From the NCBI GenBank assembly GCA_017467105.1, contig JAFTSU010000005.1, forward strand, positions 46,571 through 110,570: a stretch of DNA of 64,000 bases. Reading direction: 5' to 3'. Under the pieces are notes generated by a model. That model was given only the letters and a program-made list of their open reading frames with translations, did not search any database and had not been told where the DNA came from. The translations under genes and the position numbers were made by a program. The stretch comes from Clostridia bacterium. Its GTDB lineage: Bacteria; Bacillota; Clostridia; Oscillospirales; CAG-272. Below, one piece after another: positions 53,434 to 61,553 of this stretch; position 1 is the stretch's first letter, and each line of letters opens with the position of its first letter.

Positions 53434-55569
53434 TTAATTTCTTTTTGCGTAATAGAATACGAGATTATCGTAATAAACGGTTGATTTGCCTTCTGTCTCG
53501 GCGCGGAACTGCATAGTTCTTATCGCTCTCGCGGGATAGCCTGCGGGATGAGAGGTGTCAGAGGGGTCTTTGTTTATCAGCTGTCCTACCTTCTCGCCGT
53601 CCACGAATATATCAAGGTAGCTCTCATTCTCGCTGTTAGTGTACTCCGTACGCAAAGAGAAGGGAACCTTTACCTCGCCTATCTTTACCTTCGAAAGTCC
53701 CATTTCCTCATTCTCTATAAACAGCTCTCCATCGCATACGCTGAGAGAGTAGAATACGGGGGTCTGCAGCTTCGCGTTGCAATACTCCAACGTATATCTT
53801 GCTCCGTCGGGCGCGTCAACGGTAATTTCACCGTCGAAAAGGTAGTACTCTCCGTCCCATGCGTGAGCGGAATATGATATCGCCATAGTTTGATCCTTAC
53901 CGCCAAAATCCACGCGCATAGCTTTTGAGCCGTTATGCTGCTTTATGCTTGCCACAGCTCCACCCTTAACGTACGCCGTCTTAGTCCTGCCGCTCGGGTC
54001 CTCAAAGTCGATAAGCGGATTCTGCAGCTTCGTCTTAACAACGGGCCGGAGATTTTCGAGAATGTTGATATATCTCATATAGTCCGCGGTCATAAAGAGC
54101 GGAACCTTGGTAAGTCCAAGAGCGCTGAACATATTCGTAGTTACGCCGCTGGCAATACAGGTCGCGTCTACGTCTGCCACCTTTTCTCTCTCCGAGGTGG
54201 ATATAGGCATACCCTGATGGTCCGGAGTTCCCAGGTAATAGCTGTGTGACATACCGCCGTCGAAGGTCTTGTAGCCCTTGATCTTCTCAAAGGAGTTGAG
54301 GATAGCCTCGGGCGCCTTGTCTATGAGAATATCGTTTATCGACTTCATTACCTCCGCCTTAATGGCCTCGTCATCAACATACTGCAGGTTGTCGCGAAGT
54401 CTGCAAACGCTGACCCAGGTGTTGTAAACCTCGCATACGTTGCCGGTAGAGGGCTCGTCCCCCAGAAGAGAATCCATAAGAGTGTTGGCAACCGTCTTTA
54501 AGTATTTTGCGGGGTAGGGGTACTTCAGTCCGTTATACGCCGCCATACCCTTCATAAATCCGTTTGTGAAGAGGAATTCCTTGCCCGTAGGTCGACTTGG
54601 CGTAACGTCTCCCCACAGACCCGTGTCGGGATTTATGCCTGCGTCAAGCTCGTGTATAAGGATGTCGCTGAGAGTCATACCGTCGAATACCCGGTATCTC
54701 TCGCCGTCCTCCTCCTTGTATTCATATTTACCGAGAGCCTTGGTCCACTCTCTTACCTGCTGATATGTCTCTCCGACCTCATTGCCGTAGAAATACGGAT
54801 TCATTCTCATACCGGGTATAAGCCTGGTGTCGAGATAATCGACGAACGCGGTGTGGGATCTAAGATACGCGGTAGAGGCGCTCGCCCTCGCCTTTGCTGC
54901 CTCTGCGGCTTCCTTAGATATGGAGGCAAGCTCCTTTTTCTTCGCTTCGTATAGCGCCTTTGCGCCCCTCGGAGCCTCCTCATCCGTATTGAGCGATGCC
55001 CAATATTCGTCGGGGTCGGATCCGCCGCCCTTAGTTCCGTTCGGAGCGTCGTACATAGGCTTCTCGCCAAGCTCCGTAAGAAGCGAGGTACACCAGCCAA
55101 CGTCTCTGGCTCTTCTGGAGATCATCTCGTCCGCTGTTTCCTTCGCCCAGCTTGGATAATAGAAGAAGCCGTTCTCATCCTGCAGAGACTTTGCGTAGTA
55201 CACCATCTGGTGAAGCATCCACTCAGGCAGAGCCTTACGCCAGGTGCCGCCGACGTCTCTGAGTATTCCGGAGGTGTCAAGCCATCTGAGCATCTGTACA
55301 GTACTTTCCACGTCGGGAAGGTATCCCTCCGTATCTCTTCCTACGGTACAGGTGTAGTATGCGCCGTGTCCCTTATCGTATAGATGCGCAGACCAGTCGA
55401 TCAGCTTGTCGTCAAACATAGAGTAGTATGTACGCATAGCGTCCGCGACTCTCTGTCCGCGCTCGCCTCCGCCTGCCTCCTCTGCCATTTGCGCCCAGAG
55501 CCTCTGCTTTTCCACCTGGTCCCGCTTTTTCTGCGCGGTGATCTCCTTCATTGAGTATACGAGCTTCAT
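53434..55569 (-). CDS. Unknown 711-residue protein, toroid-like plus beta-sandwich
   Basis: The N-terminal ~500 residues are helical with motifs of alpha/alpha-toroid enzymes (PDVESTVQMLRWLDTSG, WMLHQMVYYAKSLQDENGFF, GINPDTGLWGDV, VYNTWVSVCRLRDN). The C-terminal ~190 residues look like a concanavalin-type jelly roll (ITVDAPDGARYTLEY... FVDGEKVGQL). No signal peptide. A Ser/Ala/Lys-rich segment (KKELASISKEAAEAAKARAS) interrupts the first domain. CGGAGG precedes the ATG. It is probably a carbohydrate-active enzyme, but the family is not recognised. The upstream PocR-AraC gene reads in the same direction and may control it. Confidence 0.75.
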   Translation of the reverse strand: MKLVYSMKEITAQKKRDQVEKQRLWAQMAEEAGGGERGQRVADAMRTYYSMFDDKLIDWSAHLYDKGHGAYYTCTVGRDTEGYLPDVESTVQMLRWLDTSGILRDVGGTWRKALPEWMLHQMVYYAKSLQDENGFFYYPSWAKETADEMISRRARDVGWCTSLLTELGEKPMYDAPNGTKGGGSDPDEYWASLNTDEEAPRGAKALYEAKKKELASISKEAAEAAKARASASTAYLRSHTAFVDYLDTRLIPGMRMNPYFYGNEVGETYQQVREWTKALGKYEYKEEDGERYRVFDGMTLSDILIHELDAGINPDTGLWGDVTPSRPTGKEFLFTNGFMKGMAAYNGLKYPYPAKYLKTVANTLMDSLLGDEPSTGNVCEVYNTWVSVCRLRDNLQYVDDEAIKAEVMKSINDILIDKAPEAILNSFEKIKGYKTFDGGMSHSYYLGTPDHQGMPISTSEREKVADVDATCIASGVTTNMFSALGLTKVPLFMTADYMRYINILENLRPVVKTKLQNPLIDFEDPSGRTKTAYVKGGAVASIKQHNGSKAMRVDFGGKDQTMAISYSAHAWDGEYYLFDGEITVDAPDGARYTLEYCNAKLQTPVFYSLSVCDGELFIENEEMGLSKVKIGEVKVPFSLRTEYTNSENESYLDIFVDGEKVGQLINKDPSDTSHPAGYPARAIRTMQFRAETEGKSTVYYDNLVFYYAKRN

Positions 55570-55745
55570 ATAATGATCCTCCGTACCGTTTTTGAAAAAA
55601 TATGCGACAGCTTCGCCCGCCGATCACTTGTGCTTTGGTAAGCGGCTGACACTCGGCTTTTTTTATTTTTTGAGATTAACGTCAGACCCTTGACGCATTT
55701 GATCATTCCGTCTTACCTTTATCTGTCAAGGTGTCTTTAAGGTTT

Positions 55746-55774
55746 ATTTTAGCATAGTGTAATGTAAAAGTCAA
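55746..55774 (-). promoter_or_regulatory. Sigma-A promoter for 711-residue protein
   Basis: On the - strand, TTGACT (55774-55769) and TAAAAT (55751-55746) are 17 bases apart; the leader is about 170 bases. Confidence 0.72.
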
Positions 55775-55815
55775 TCGGTAAAACCCGTTTTTTTTATCCC
55801 GTTTTCGATATTGCT

Positions 55816-56643
55816 TTATTTAGAGCGGAGCTTTGATTTTCGCCACGCGGCAGGTGATATTCCGTGATAGCGCTTGAAGGTGCGCGAGAAGTATTCCACG
55901 TCCGCAAATCCGGTCTTCGCGGCTATTTCTCTCTGCGGAAGATCGGTATCCAGCATCAGTCGCTCGGACAGCTCCATTCGTTTTCTCAGAACGTACTCCA
56001 TAATGGTGATGCCGAACTCGTCCTTGAAATGCTCCGTCAACGTGACAGTGCTGCAATGCAAGCTGCCCGCGATATCTGATAGAGTGATCTTTTCACTCAG
56101 ATTATTCTTCACGTAGTATTTTATCATAGTGCCGATGCTCTCGGGCTCGTCAAAGGGGAATCCGTTTGCGGCAAAATGCTCGCCGAGGAGCTTCAGCATC
56201 TCAAAATGAGCGATAATATCGCCGTCAGACAGTACCCGTGTATCATTTATCCGCTCTCTTGTGGCTTCAGGATTAAGTCCGGGAGCAGCGGTTTTTATCA
56301 TTTCTTCTACTGCGGAGAGATCACACTCTCTAATTCCTATAGTGGCTATCAGATAAGCCACCGTCTGCTCTCCGCGTATGATGGGCACAATAGCCTCCGT
56401 TATTCCTGCTGGACAGGTATAATGTATAGCGCCCCCCTTATCCTTGACCTCCAGAAGCCTCTCAATATCGGAGGCGCGGCATATATCTCGCGAGAGGTGT
56501 GAGCTGTGAATATAAGCGCATATACGACTCACGTCACCCCTTGATGATGCTACCGTATGGAAATCCGCGTTAAGCAGAGACACGTCAATACCCGTGACGC
56601 GCCTGAAATTATTAAGCATCTCTACGACCTTCTCTACGTTCAT
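55816..56643 (-). CDS. AraC-family regulator with PocR sensory domain
   Basis: A 275-residue PocR-AraC regulator like that at 37088 but divergent in sequence: RICAYIHSSHLSRDICRASDIE... CPAGITEAIVPIIRGEQ forms the sensor, and ITLSDIAGSLHCSTVTLTEHF with REIAAKTGFADVEYFSRTF the two helix-turn-helix motifs. ATG 56643 is used because GGGAGGTG lies upstream. It is divergent from the Gfo/Idh-GH20 pair and upstream of the 711-residue gene, so either may be the target. Confidence 0.91.
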   Translation of the reverse strand: MNVEKVVEMLNNFRRVTGIDVSLLNADFHTVASSRGDVSRICAYIHSSHLSRDICRASDIERLLEVKDKGGAIHYTCPAGITEAIVPIIRGEQTVAYLIATIGIRECDLSAVEEMIKTAAPGLNPEATRERINDTRVLSDGDIIAHFEMLKLLGEHFAANGFPFDEPESIGTMIKYYVKNNLSEKITLSDIAGSLHCSTVTLTEHFKDEFGITIMEYVLRKRMELSERLMLDTDLPQREIAAKTGFADVEYFSRTFKRYHGISPAAWRKSKLRSK

Positions 56644-56780
56644 ACCGTCACCTCCCACCGTTACCTAGATTATAGCAAATAGAGAAGCAAAAAACAACAT
56701 ACTTTTGGAAAATAAAAAATATTTCCTTGCTTTTTAGGCAAATTTTATCAATTTTACATATTTTTGTTATTGATATATCA

Positions 56781-56809
56781 TTCTCAAAACGGAAAGTGTT
56801 TGCTATAAT
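56781..56809 (+). promoter_or_regulatory. Weak sigma-A promoter for Gfo/Idh-GH20 pair
   Basis: A perfect TATAAT (56804-56809) has only TTCTCA at the -35 position (56781-56786), which suggests dependence on an activator such as the divergent PocR-AraC protein (inference). Confidence 0.5.
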
Positions 56810-56843
56810 AGATTTACAAATACTTTTTTAGGGAGTGTATAAA

Positions 56844-57881
56844 ATGAAGGTAGAAAAGCTCGTTGTAGGCGTTATAGGTCTTGGTATGGGAGCAGCCCAT
56901 CTTAAAGGCGCGATTCATTACGGCGCGGAGATCGGCGCGATATGCGACACCGATCCGAAGAAGCTTAATAAGGTAGGCGAGGAGCAGGGTATACCCGCGG
57001 ACAGACGTACTACCGACTATATGGACATAGTCAATAATAAGGAAATAAACGCGGTGATCCTGGCAACACCCGATCAGCAGCACAGAGAGCAGGTGGAGAA
57101 GTGCCTCGAGGCAGGTAAGCACGTAATGTGCGAGAAGCCTCTCGCGCTTACCAAGGACGATATTCTGGCAATAGTCAAGGCAGTGGAGGCTCATCCGGAG
57201 TGCAAGTTTATGATAGGACAGATCTGCCGCTTTACTCCCGCCTTCGTTCAGGCGAAGAAGTTTATAGAGGAGGGCAAGGTCGGCGAGCTTTACTTTGTAG
57301 AGAGCGAATACGCCCACGATTATCTGGAGATGTTCGAGAGGGATGCTAAGAACTGGAGAAGCGACCCTCAGCGTAACGGTGTTGTAGGCGGAGGCTGTCA
57401 CGCGGTTGACCTTCTTCGTTGGCTCGTAAATGATGACCCCATCGAGATCTACGCTCACGGTACTCACAAGCTTCTTCCTTACGTAGAGTATGACGACGCA
57501 AATCTGGCTATTATGAAGTTCCCGAATAACGTTATGGGTAAGGTATTCGTTTCCACCGCCTGCAAGCGTAATTACACAATGCGTACCTGTATATACGGCA
57601 CGAAGGGAACGCTTATCTTTGACAATAAATCCGATACTATGCAGGTGTTCTTTGCAGATGAGAACGGACACGGCGCAAAGGGTGACCCCACGCTTGTTCC
57701 GGTCGATCTTGCGGACCATAACGCAGTAGCGGAATTTAAGGTGTTTGCCGACGCTCTCGTGAATGACACCGAGATAGAGACCTCCGTATACGAGGGTGCT
57801 AAGACCGTTATGGCGTGTCTTGCTATTATCGAGTCGTCAAAGACAGGTAAGATAGTAAATCCCGATTACAGCTTCAAGTAA
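56844..57881 (+). CDS. Gfo/Idh/MocA-family oxidoreductase (third copy)
   Basis: The 345-residue protein is a classical Gfo/Idh oxidoreductase: GVIGLGMGAAHLKG (NAD-binding), DVIL-type strand AVILATPDQQH, MCEKPLALTK (catalytic Lys in EKP) and GGGCHAVDLLRWL (His). It lacks the cysteine cluster of the two paralogues at 38108 and 41057 and is distinct from them. ATG 56844 has AGGGAG upstream. It precedes a GH20-like gene, suggesting use of an amino-sugar derivative (inference). Confidence 0.93.
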   Translation: MKVEKLVVGVIGLGMGAAHLKGAIHYGAEIGAICDTDPKKLNKVGEEQGIPADRRTTDYMDIVNNKEINAVILATPDQQHREQVEKCLEAGKHVMCEKPLALTKDDILAIVKAVEAHPECKFMIGQICRFTPAFVQAKKFIEEGKVGELYFVESEYAHDYLEMFERDAKNWRSDPQRNGVVGGGCHAVDLLRWLVNDDPIEIYAHGTHKLLPYVEYDDANLAIMKFPNNVMGKVFVSTACKRNYTMRTCIYGTKGTLIFDNKSDTMQVFFADENGHGAKGDPTLVPVDLADHNAVAEFKVFADALVNDTEIETSVYEGAKTVMACLAIIESSKTGKIVNPDYSFK

Positions 57882-57892
57882 TATACAATAAG

Positions 57893-57929
57893 CAAGCAAG
57901 ACCTGCCTTTACAAAGCAGGTCTTGCTTG
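57893..57929 (+). terminator. Intercistronic 14-bp hairpin without T run
   Basis: CAAGCAAGACCTGC (57893-57906) and GCAGGTCTTGCTTG (57916-57929) form a perfect stem with a 9-base loop, but no T run follows. It may act as a stabilising or processing element between the Gfo/Idh and GH20 genes, or as a weak terminator. A second GCAGGT followed by T6 lies 35 bases on (near 57951) and could compete for pairing. Confidence 0.55.
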
Positions 57930-58026
57930 ATATGATCCGTTTATATCGCAGGTGCTTTTTTAGCGCGCCCTCATACGTCCGCCGGAATTGACGCGGACAC
58001 AGCGGATAAGCAATAAGGAGAAGAAA

Positions 58027-59649
58027 ATGAATAGCAAGCTTTTTGATTCCGTAGGTCTTATGATAGATTGCTCTAACAATTGCGTTATGACTCTTGACGC
58101 CTGGCGCAAGCTGATACCGATGGTTGCAAAAATGGGATATGACAGAATATTCGTCTATACCGAGGATACCTACGAGATAGAGGATGAGCCGATGTTCGGC
58201 TATATGCGCGGCAGATATTCCATAGAGGAGCAGAAGGAACTTGTCCGACTTGGCAACGAGCACGGAATAGATATGGTGCCGTGTATACAGACTCTCGGTC
58301 ATCTTGCACAGATATTTAAATGGGGAGTTTACCCGAACGATACGGATTCCACCATGTTAGTCGGTGATGAGCGCACGTATGCTCTTATAGAGAATATGTT
58401 CAAGTCTCTCTCAAAAATATACACGACAAAGTATATTCACATAGGTATGGACGAGGCGCATAACCTCGGAAGATGCAAATATCTTGATAAAAACGGATAC
58501 GAGGATCAGTCGTCAATTATGCGTAAACACCTTACCCGTGTTAAAGCAATTGCCGAAAAATACGGTTTTACGGCTATGATATGGTCGGATATGCTCTTCC
58601 GTGGTTGGAATGGCGGATCGTATTATACGGGCAAGACGAACGTGCCCGAGGATTACGTAAAGGCTTTGCCGGAGGGCGTTATTCCCGTATATTGGGATTA
58701 CTATATGAAGACTCCCGACAGATACGACGACATGCTCTATAACCACAGTCAGATATCCGATAATACCTGGTTTGCGGGCGGTATATGGACCTGGCTTGGC
58801 TTTGCGCCTTCAAACTCCTTTACCGTAGACTCCTCGCGTCCCGCTATCGAGGTATGCTTAAAGCGCGGTATCAAAAACGTGTTCTTTACATTCTGGGGTG
58901 ATGACGGCGGAGAATGCTCTCGCTTTGCAGCCTTGGCGGGACTGTATCACGTAGCCGAGATGTGCAAGGGTAATTTTGACACGGACAGCATCAAAGCAGG
59001 CTTTGAACGTGAATTCGGTGTAAGCTACGATGATTTTACCGTCCTCGACGAGCCTAATAACGTTGAGTTCGATCAGAGCGCGGAGTTTCCCCTTTCCTCT
59101 GCGGCAAAGCATCTTCTCTACAGCGATCCTCTCCTTGGATTTTTGGACTTCGCCATAACTCCCGGTATAAGTGATAAATATCGTGATATTTCGAATAGAC
59201 TTCTCAAGACGGCGGAGAGGGCGTTCGAGTATTCCTACATTTTTAAAGTTATAGGCACCCTATCACGTATTCTTGTTTATAAATCGGAGCTTGGAGTCAA
59301 GCTTCGCGCGGCTTATCGCGTAGGCGACAGAGAGGAACTCCGCAGACTTGCAGATGAGGATATGAGCATAATAGAGGAGCTTTTGCCGGAGTTTATATCC
59401 TACTACAGAGATCTGTGGCAGAGAGAAAATAAATACTGCGGCTTCGAGATCCAGGAGGCGCGGCTTGGCGGTCTGGCAGAGAGAATAAGGGGCGTCAGAG
59501 CCTATATCTACGCCTACCTTGAGGGTAAGATAAACGGTATAGAGGAGCTTGAATGCGAGGTGAAGCCATTCGGCAAGATCAAAGCGGGCGAGCCATTATT
59601 CTATAACAGATATTTCCGTATATTCTCCCCCAATATATCAAATTATTGA
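58027..59649 (+). CDS. GH20-like beta-N-acetylhexosaminidase family protein
   Basis: The 540-residue protein has a TIM barrel with the GH20 catalytic pair Asp-Glu in YIHIGMDEAHNLG (about residue 137), preceded by MVPCIQTLGHL and followed by MIWSDMLFRGWNG and WLGFAPSNSFTVD segments found in GH20-type proteins that act on terminal beta-N-acetylhexosamine. No signal peptide, so it acts on intracellular oligosaccharides. ATG 58027 follows AAGGAG. The C-terminal ~170 residues are helical. Confidence 0.87.
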   Translation: MNSKLFDSVGLMIDCSNNCVMTLDAWRKLIPMVAKMGYDRIFVYTEDTYEIEDEPMFGYMRGRYSIEEQKELVRLGNEHGIDMVPCIQTLGHLAQIFKWGVYPNDTDSTMLVGDERTYALIENMFKSLSKIYTTKYIHIGMDEAHNLGRCKYLDKNGYEDQSSIMRKHLTRVKAIAEKYGFTAMIWSDMLFRGWNGGSYYTGKTNVPEDYVKALPEGVIPVYWDYYMKTPDRYDDMLYNHSQISDNTWFAGGIWTWLGFAPSNSFTVDSSRPAIEVCLKRGIKNVFFTFWGDDGGECSRFAALAGLYHVAEMCKGNFDTDSIKAGFEREFGVSYDDFTVLDEPNNVEFDQSAEFPLSSAAKHLLYSDPLLGFLDFAITPGISDKYRDISNRLLKTAERAFEYSYIFKVIGTLSRILVYKSELGVKLRAAYRVGDREELRRLADEDMSIIEELLPEFISYYRDLWQRENKYCGFEIQEARLGGLAERIRGVRAYIYAYLEGKINGIEELECEVKPFGKIKAGEPLFYNRYFRIFSPNISNY

Positions 59650-59689
59650 TTTCAAAGCAATATGACGATCCGGCATAAGAAATAAGAAG

Positions 59690-59745
59690 GAGCGCGAACG
59701 GCGACTCTGCTTTATCGCAGAGAGATATCCGTTCGCGCTCTGTTT
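59690..59745. terminator. Intrinsic terminator after GH20-like gene
   Basis: GAGCGCGAACGG (59690-59701) pairs with CCGTTCGCGCTC (59729-59740), with an inner CTCTGC (59705-59710) / GCAGAG (59717-59722) stem and TGTTTT after it. It separates the GH20-like gene from the convergent symporter. Confidence 0.85.
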
Positions 59746-59858
59746 TATCATTTGACTGCAAGTATGTTCTGTTATTTGACTGCAAGTGTTTTTTTGCACA
59801 CGGGTATGGATTAAAAGCCGTTTTTGCGGTTTATTCCTTGAGGCGTGATGAGAGAGCA

Positions 59859-61274
59859 TTACTCCTCGGCAGCTCCGTCCTCTGTGTCGGATACTTCCTT
59901 CTTTTTGAAATGCTCCTTTGTAGCGGCGACTATTACACCGGCAAGTGCTATCAGAGCTACAAGGTTCGGCAGAGCCATAAGAGCGTTGAAGCAGTCGGCG
60001 ATCAGCCATACTATATCTATCTCGGCAATAGCGCCGATAAAAACGAACAGCACGTAGATCAGTCTGTATATCTTTACCGACAGGGCAGAGTGTCCTTTGA
60101 AGAGATAACCGACGGAAACCTCGCCGTAATACGCCCAGCCGAGAATTGTGGAAAGAGCGAAGAATATAGTGGAGACAGTTATAACCGTCTCGCCGATATA
60201 GGGAAGAGCGCCGCCGAACGCCATCGCGGAGAGAGAGGCGCCGTTGTACTCGGGTCTTACGCCTGCGTTGAAGGCGGAGAGATAAACGTCCGAGGAGAGA
60301 ATTATCAGCGCAGACATAGTACATATCACTATAGTGGTAATAAATGTTTCAAACACGCCCCACATACCCTGCTTTACGGGGTCTTTCGCACTGGATGCGG
60401 AGTGAGCGATAGGCGCGCTTCCAAGGCCTGCTTCATTAGTGAATACGCCTCGTCCGACACCGTATCTCATAGCGGAGAGAATGCCGTAGCCTGCTACACC
60501 GCCGGCGGCAGACTTGAAGTTAAACGCCTCCTTGAAAATAAGAGCGAAGGCGGTAGGTATCCTGTCGGCACGTATAAATAGAGCAACAATAGCGGATAAA
60601 ATAAAGAAAATCGCCATAACGGGTACCAGCTTTTCGTTTATCGTGGCTATTCTCTTTACACCGCCGATAATAACGCAGCCGACTATGACCGTAAGCACTA
60701 TACCGGTTATCCACACGGGAACCTTCAGGTTGCTCTCAAGTATTCCGGAGATGGAGTTTGACTGAGTGGCGTTACCTGTTCCTATGCAGGCGATAGTCGC
60801 AAATACAGCGAATATCACCGCCAGCCACCTCTTGCCAAGTCCACTGCCAATGTAGTACATCGGACCGCCAACCAGAGCGCCGTTTTCGTTTTTTTCTCTG
60901 TATTTCAGTGACAGCACGATCTCGGAGTACTTGGTCACCATACCGACCAGTGCGCTGATCCACATCCAGAAGACAGCGCCCGGACCGCCCATAACCAGTG
61001 CGGTAGCGATACCGGCAATGCTTCCCGTACCAATAGTGCCTGCCAGCGCGGTTGTCACCGCCTGAAAGGGACTGACGCTTGAGGAGTCCTTCTCGTGAGT
61101 GTTCTTGTTGAATAAGCTGCCGACGGTGCTTTTCATCACGTAGCCGAAGTGCCTGAATTGGAAGAAGCCTGTCCTTACGGTCAGATAAACTCCCGTCGCT
61201 ATGAGCAACACCATCATAGTTATACTGAGTATGTTATCATAGATAAAAGAAAGTGCGGTATTGATCGCATCCAT
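59859..61274 (-). CDS. Sodium:alanine/glycine symporter (AGCS family)
   Basis: The 471-residue membrane protein has about 11 hydrophobic segments and the AGCS signatures GTIGTGSIAGIATALVMGGPGAVFWMW (N-terminal) and VGRGVFTNEAGLGSAPIAH (mid). It imports small neutral amino acids with Na+ or H+. GGAG precedes the ATG. The C-terminal tail is acidic and cytoplasmic. Function as a transporter is secure; which amino acid is not. Confidence 0.95.
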   Translation of the reverse strand: MDAINTALSFIYDNILSITMMVLLIATGVYLTVRTGFFQFRHFGYVMKSTVGSLFNKNTHEKDSSSVSPFQAVTTALAGTIGTGSIAGIATALVMGGPGAVFWMWISALVGMVTKYSEIVLSLKYREKNENGALVGGPMYYIGSGLGKRWLAVIFAVFATIACIGTGNATQSNSISGILESNLKVPVWITGIVLTVIVGCVIIGGVKRIATINEKLVPVMAIFFILSAIVALFIRADRIPTAFALIFKEAFNFKSAAGGVAGYGILSAMRYGVGRGVFTNEAGLGSAPIAHSASSAKDPVKQGMWGVFETFITTIVICTMSALIILSSDVYLSAFNAGVRPEYNGASLSAMAFGGALPYIGETVITVSTIFFALSTILGWAYYGEVSVGYLFKGHSALSVKIYRLIYVLFVFIGAIAEIDIVWLIADCFNALMALPNLVALIALAGVIVAATKEHFKKKEVSDTEDGAAEE

Positions 61275-61322
61275 TATGTTATCTCCTGCTTTTTGAGGTT
61301 TTTAAAAACTCGTACGCGGATA

Positions 61323-61351
61323 ATTATAACATAGCGCAATTTAAAAATCAA
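61323..61351 (-). promoter_or_regulatory. Sigma-A promoter for symporter
   Basis: On the - strand, TTGATT (61351-61346) and TATAAT (61328-61323) are 17 bases apart. Confidence 0.78.
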
Positions 61352-61481
61352 TAGCCATACAATAAACTTATTAAATCTTTAGTAAACAACGTAAAAATAA
61401 TATTTTTTTAAATTATTGCTTGGCAAAACGCGACGTGGAGGAGGGAATATAATTATATTAAGGTATTACATGAAAAAAATG

Positions 61482-61510
61482 TTGCAATGATCATAAGCAT
61501 ATGATATAAT
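61482..61510 (+). promoter_or_regulatory. Sigma-A promoter for lipoprotein gene
   Basis: TTGCAA (61482-61487) and TATAAT (61505-61510) are 17 bases apart, 43 bases before the start codon. Confidence 0.78.
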
Positions 61511-61553
61511 AATTATAGCGAAACCTACAACTGATATATAAGGAGGAACCGAA

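Noticed and set aside
56814-57719. 301-codon - strand frame opposite the third Gfo/Idh gene
   Set aside because: Shadow frame; the sense strand encodes an intact oxidoreductase with all motifs.
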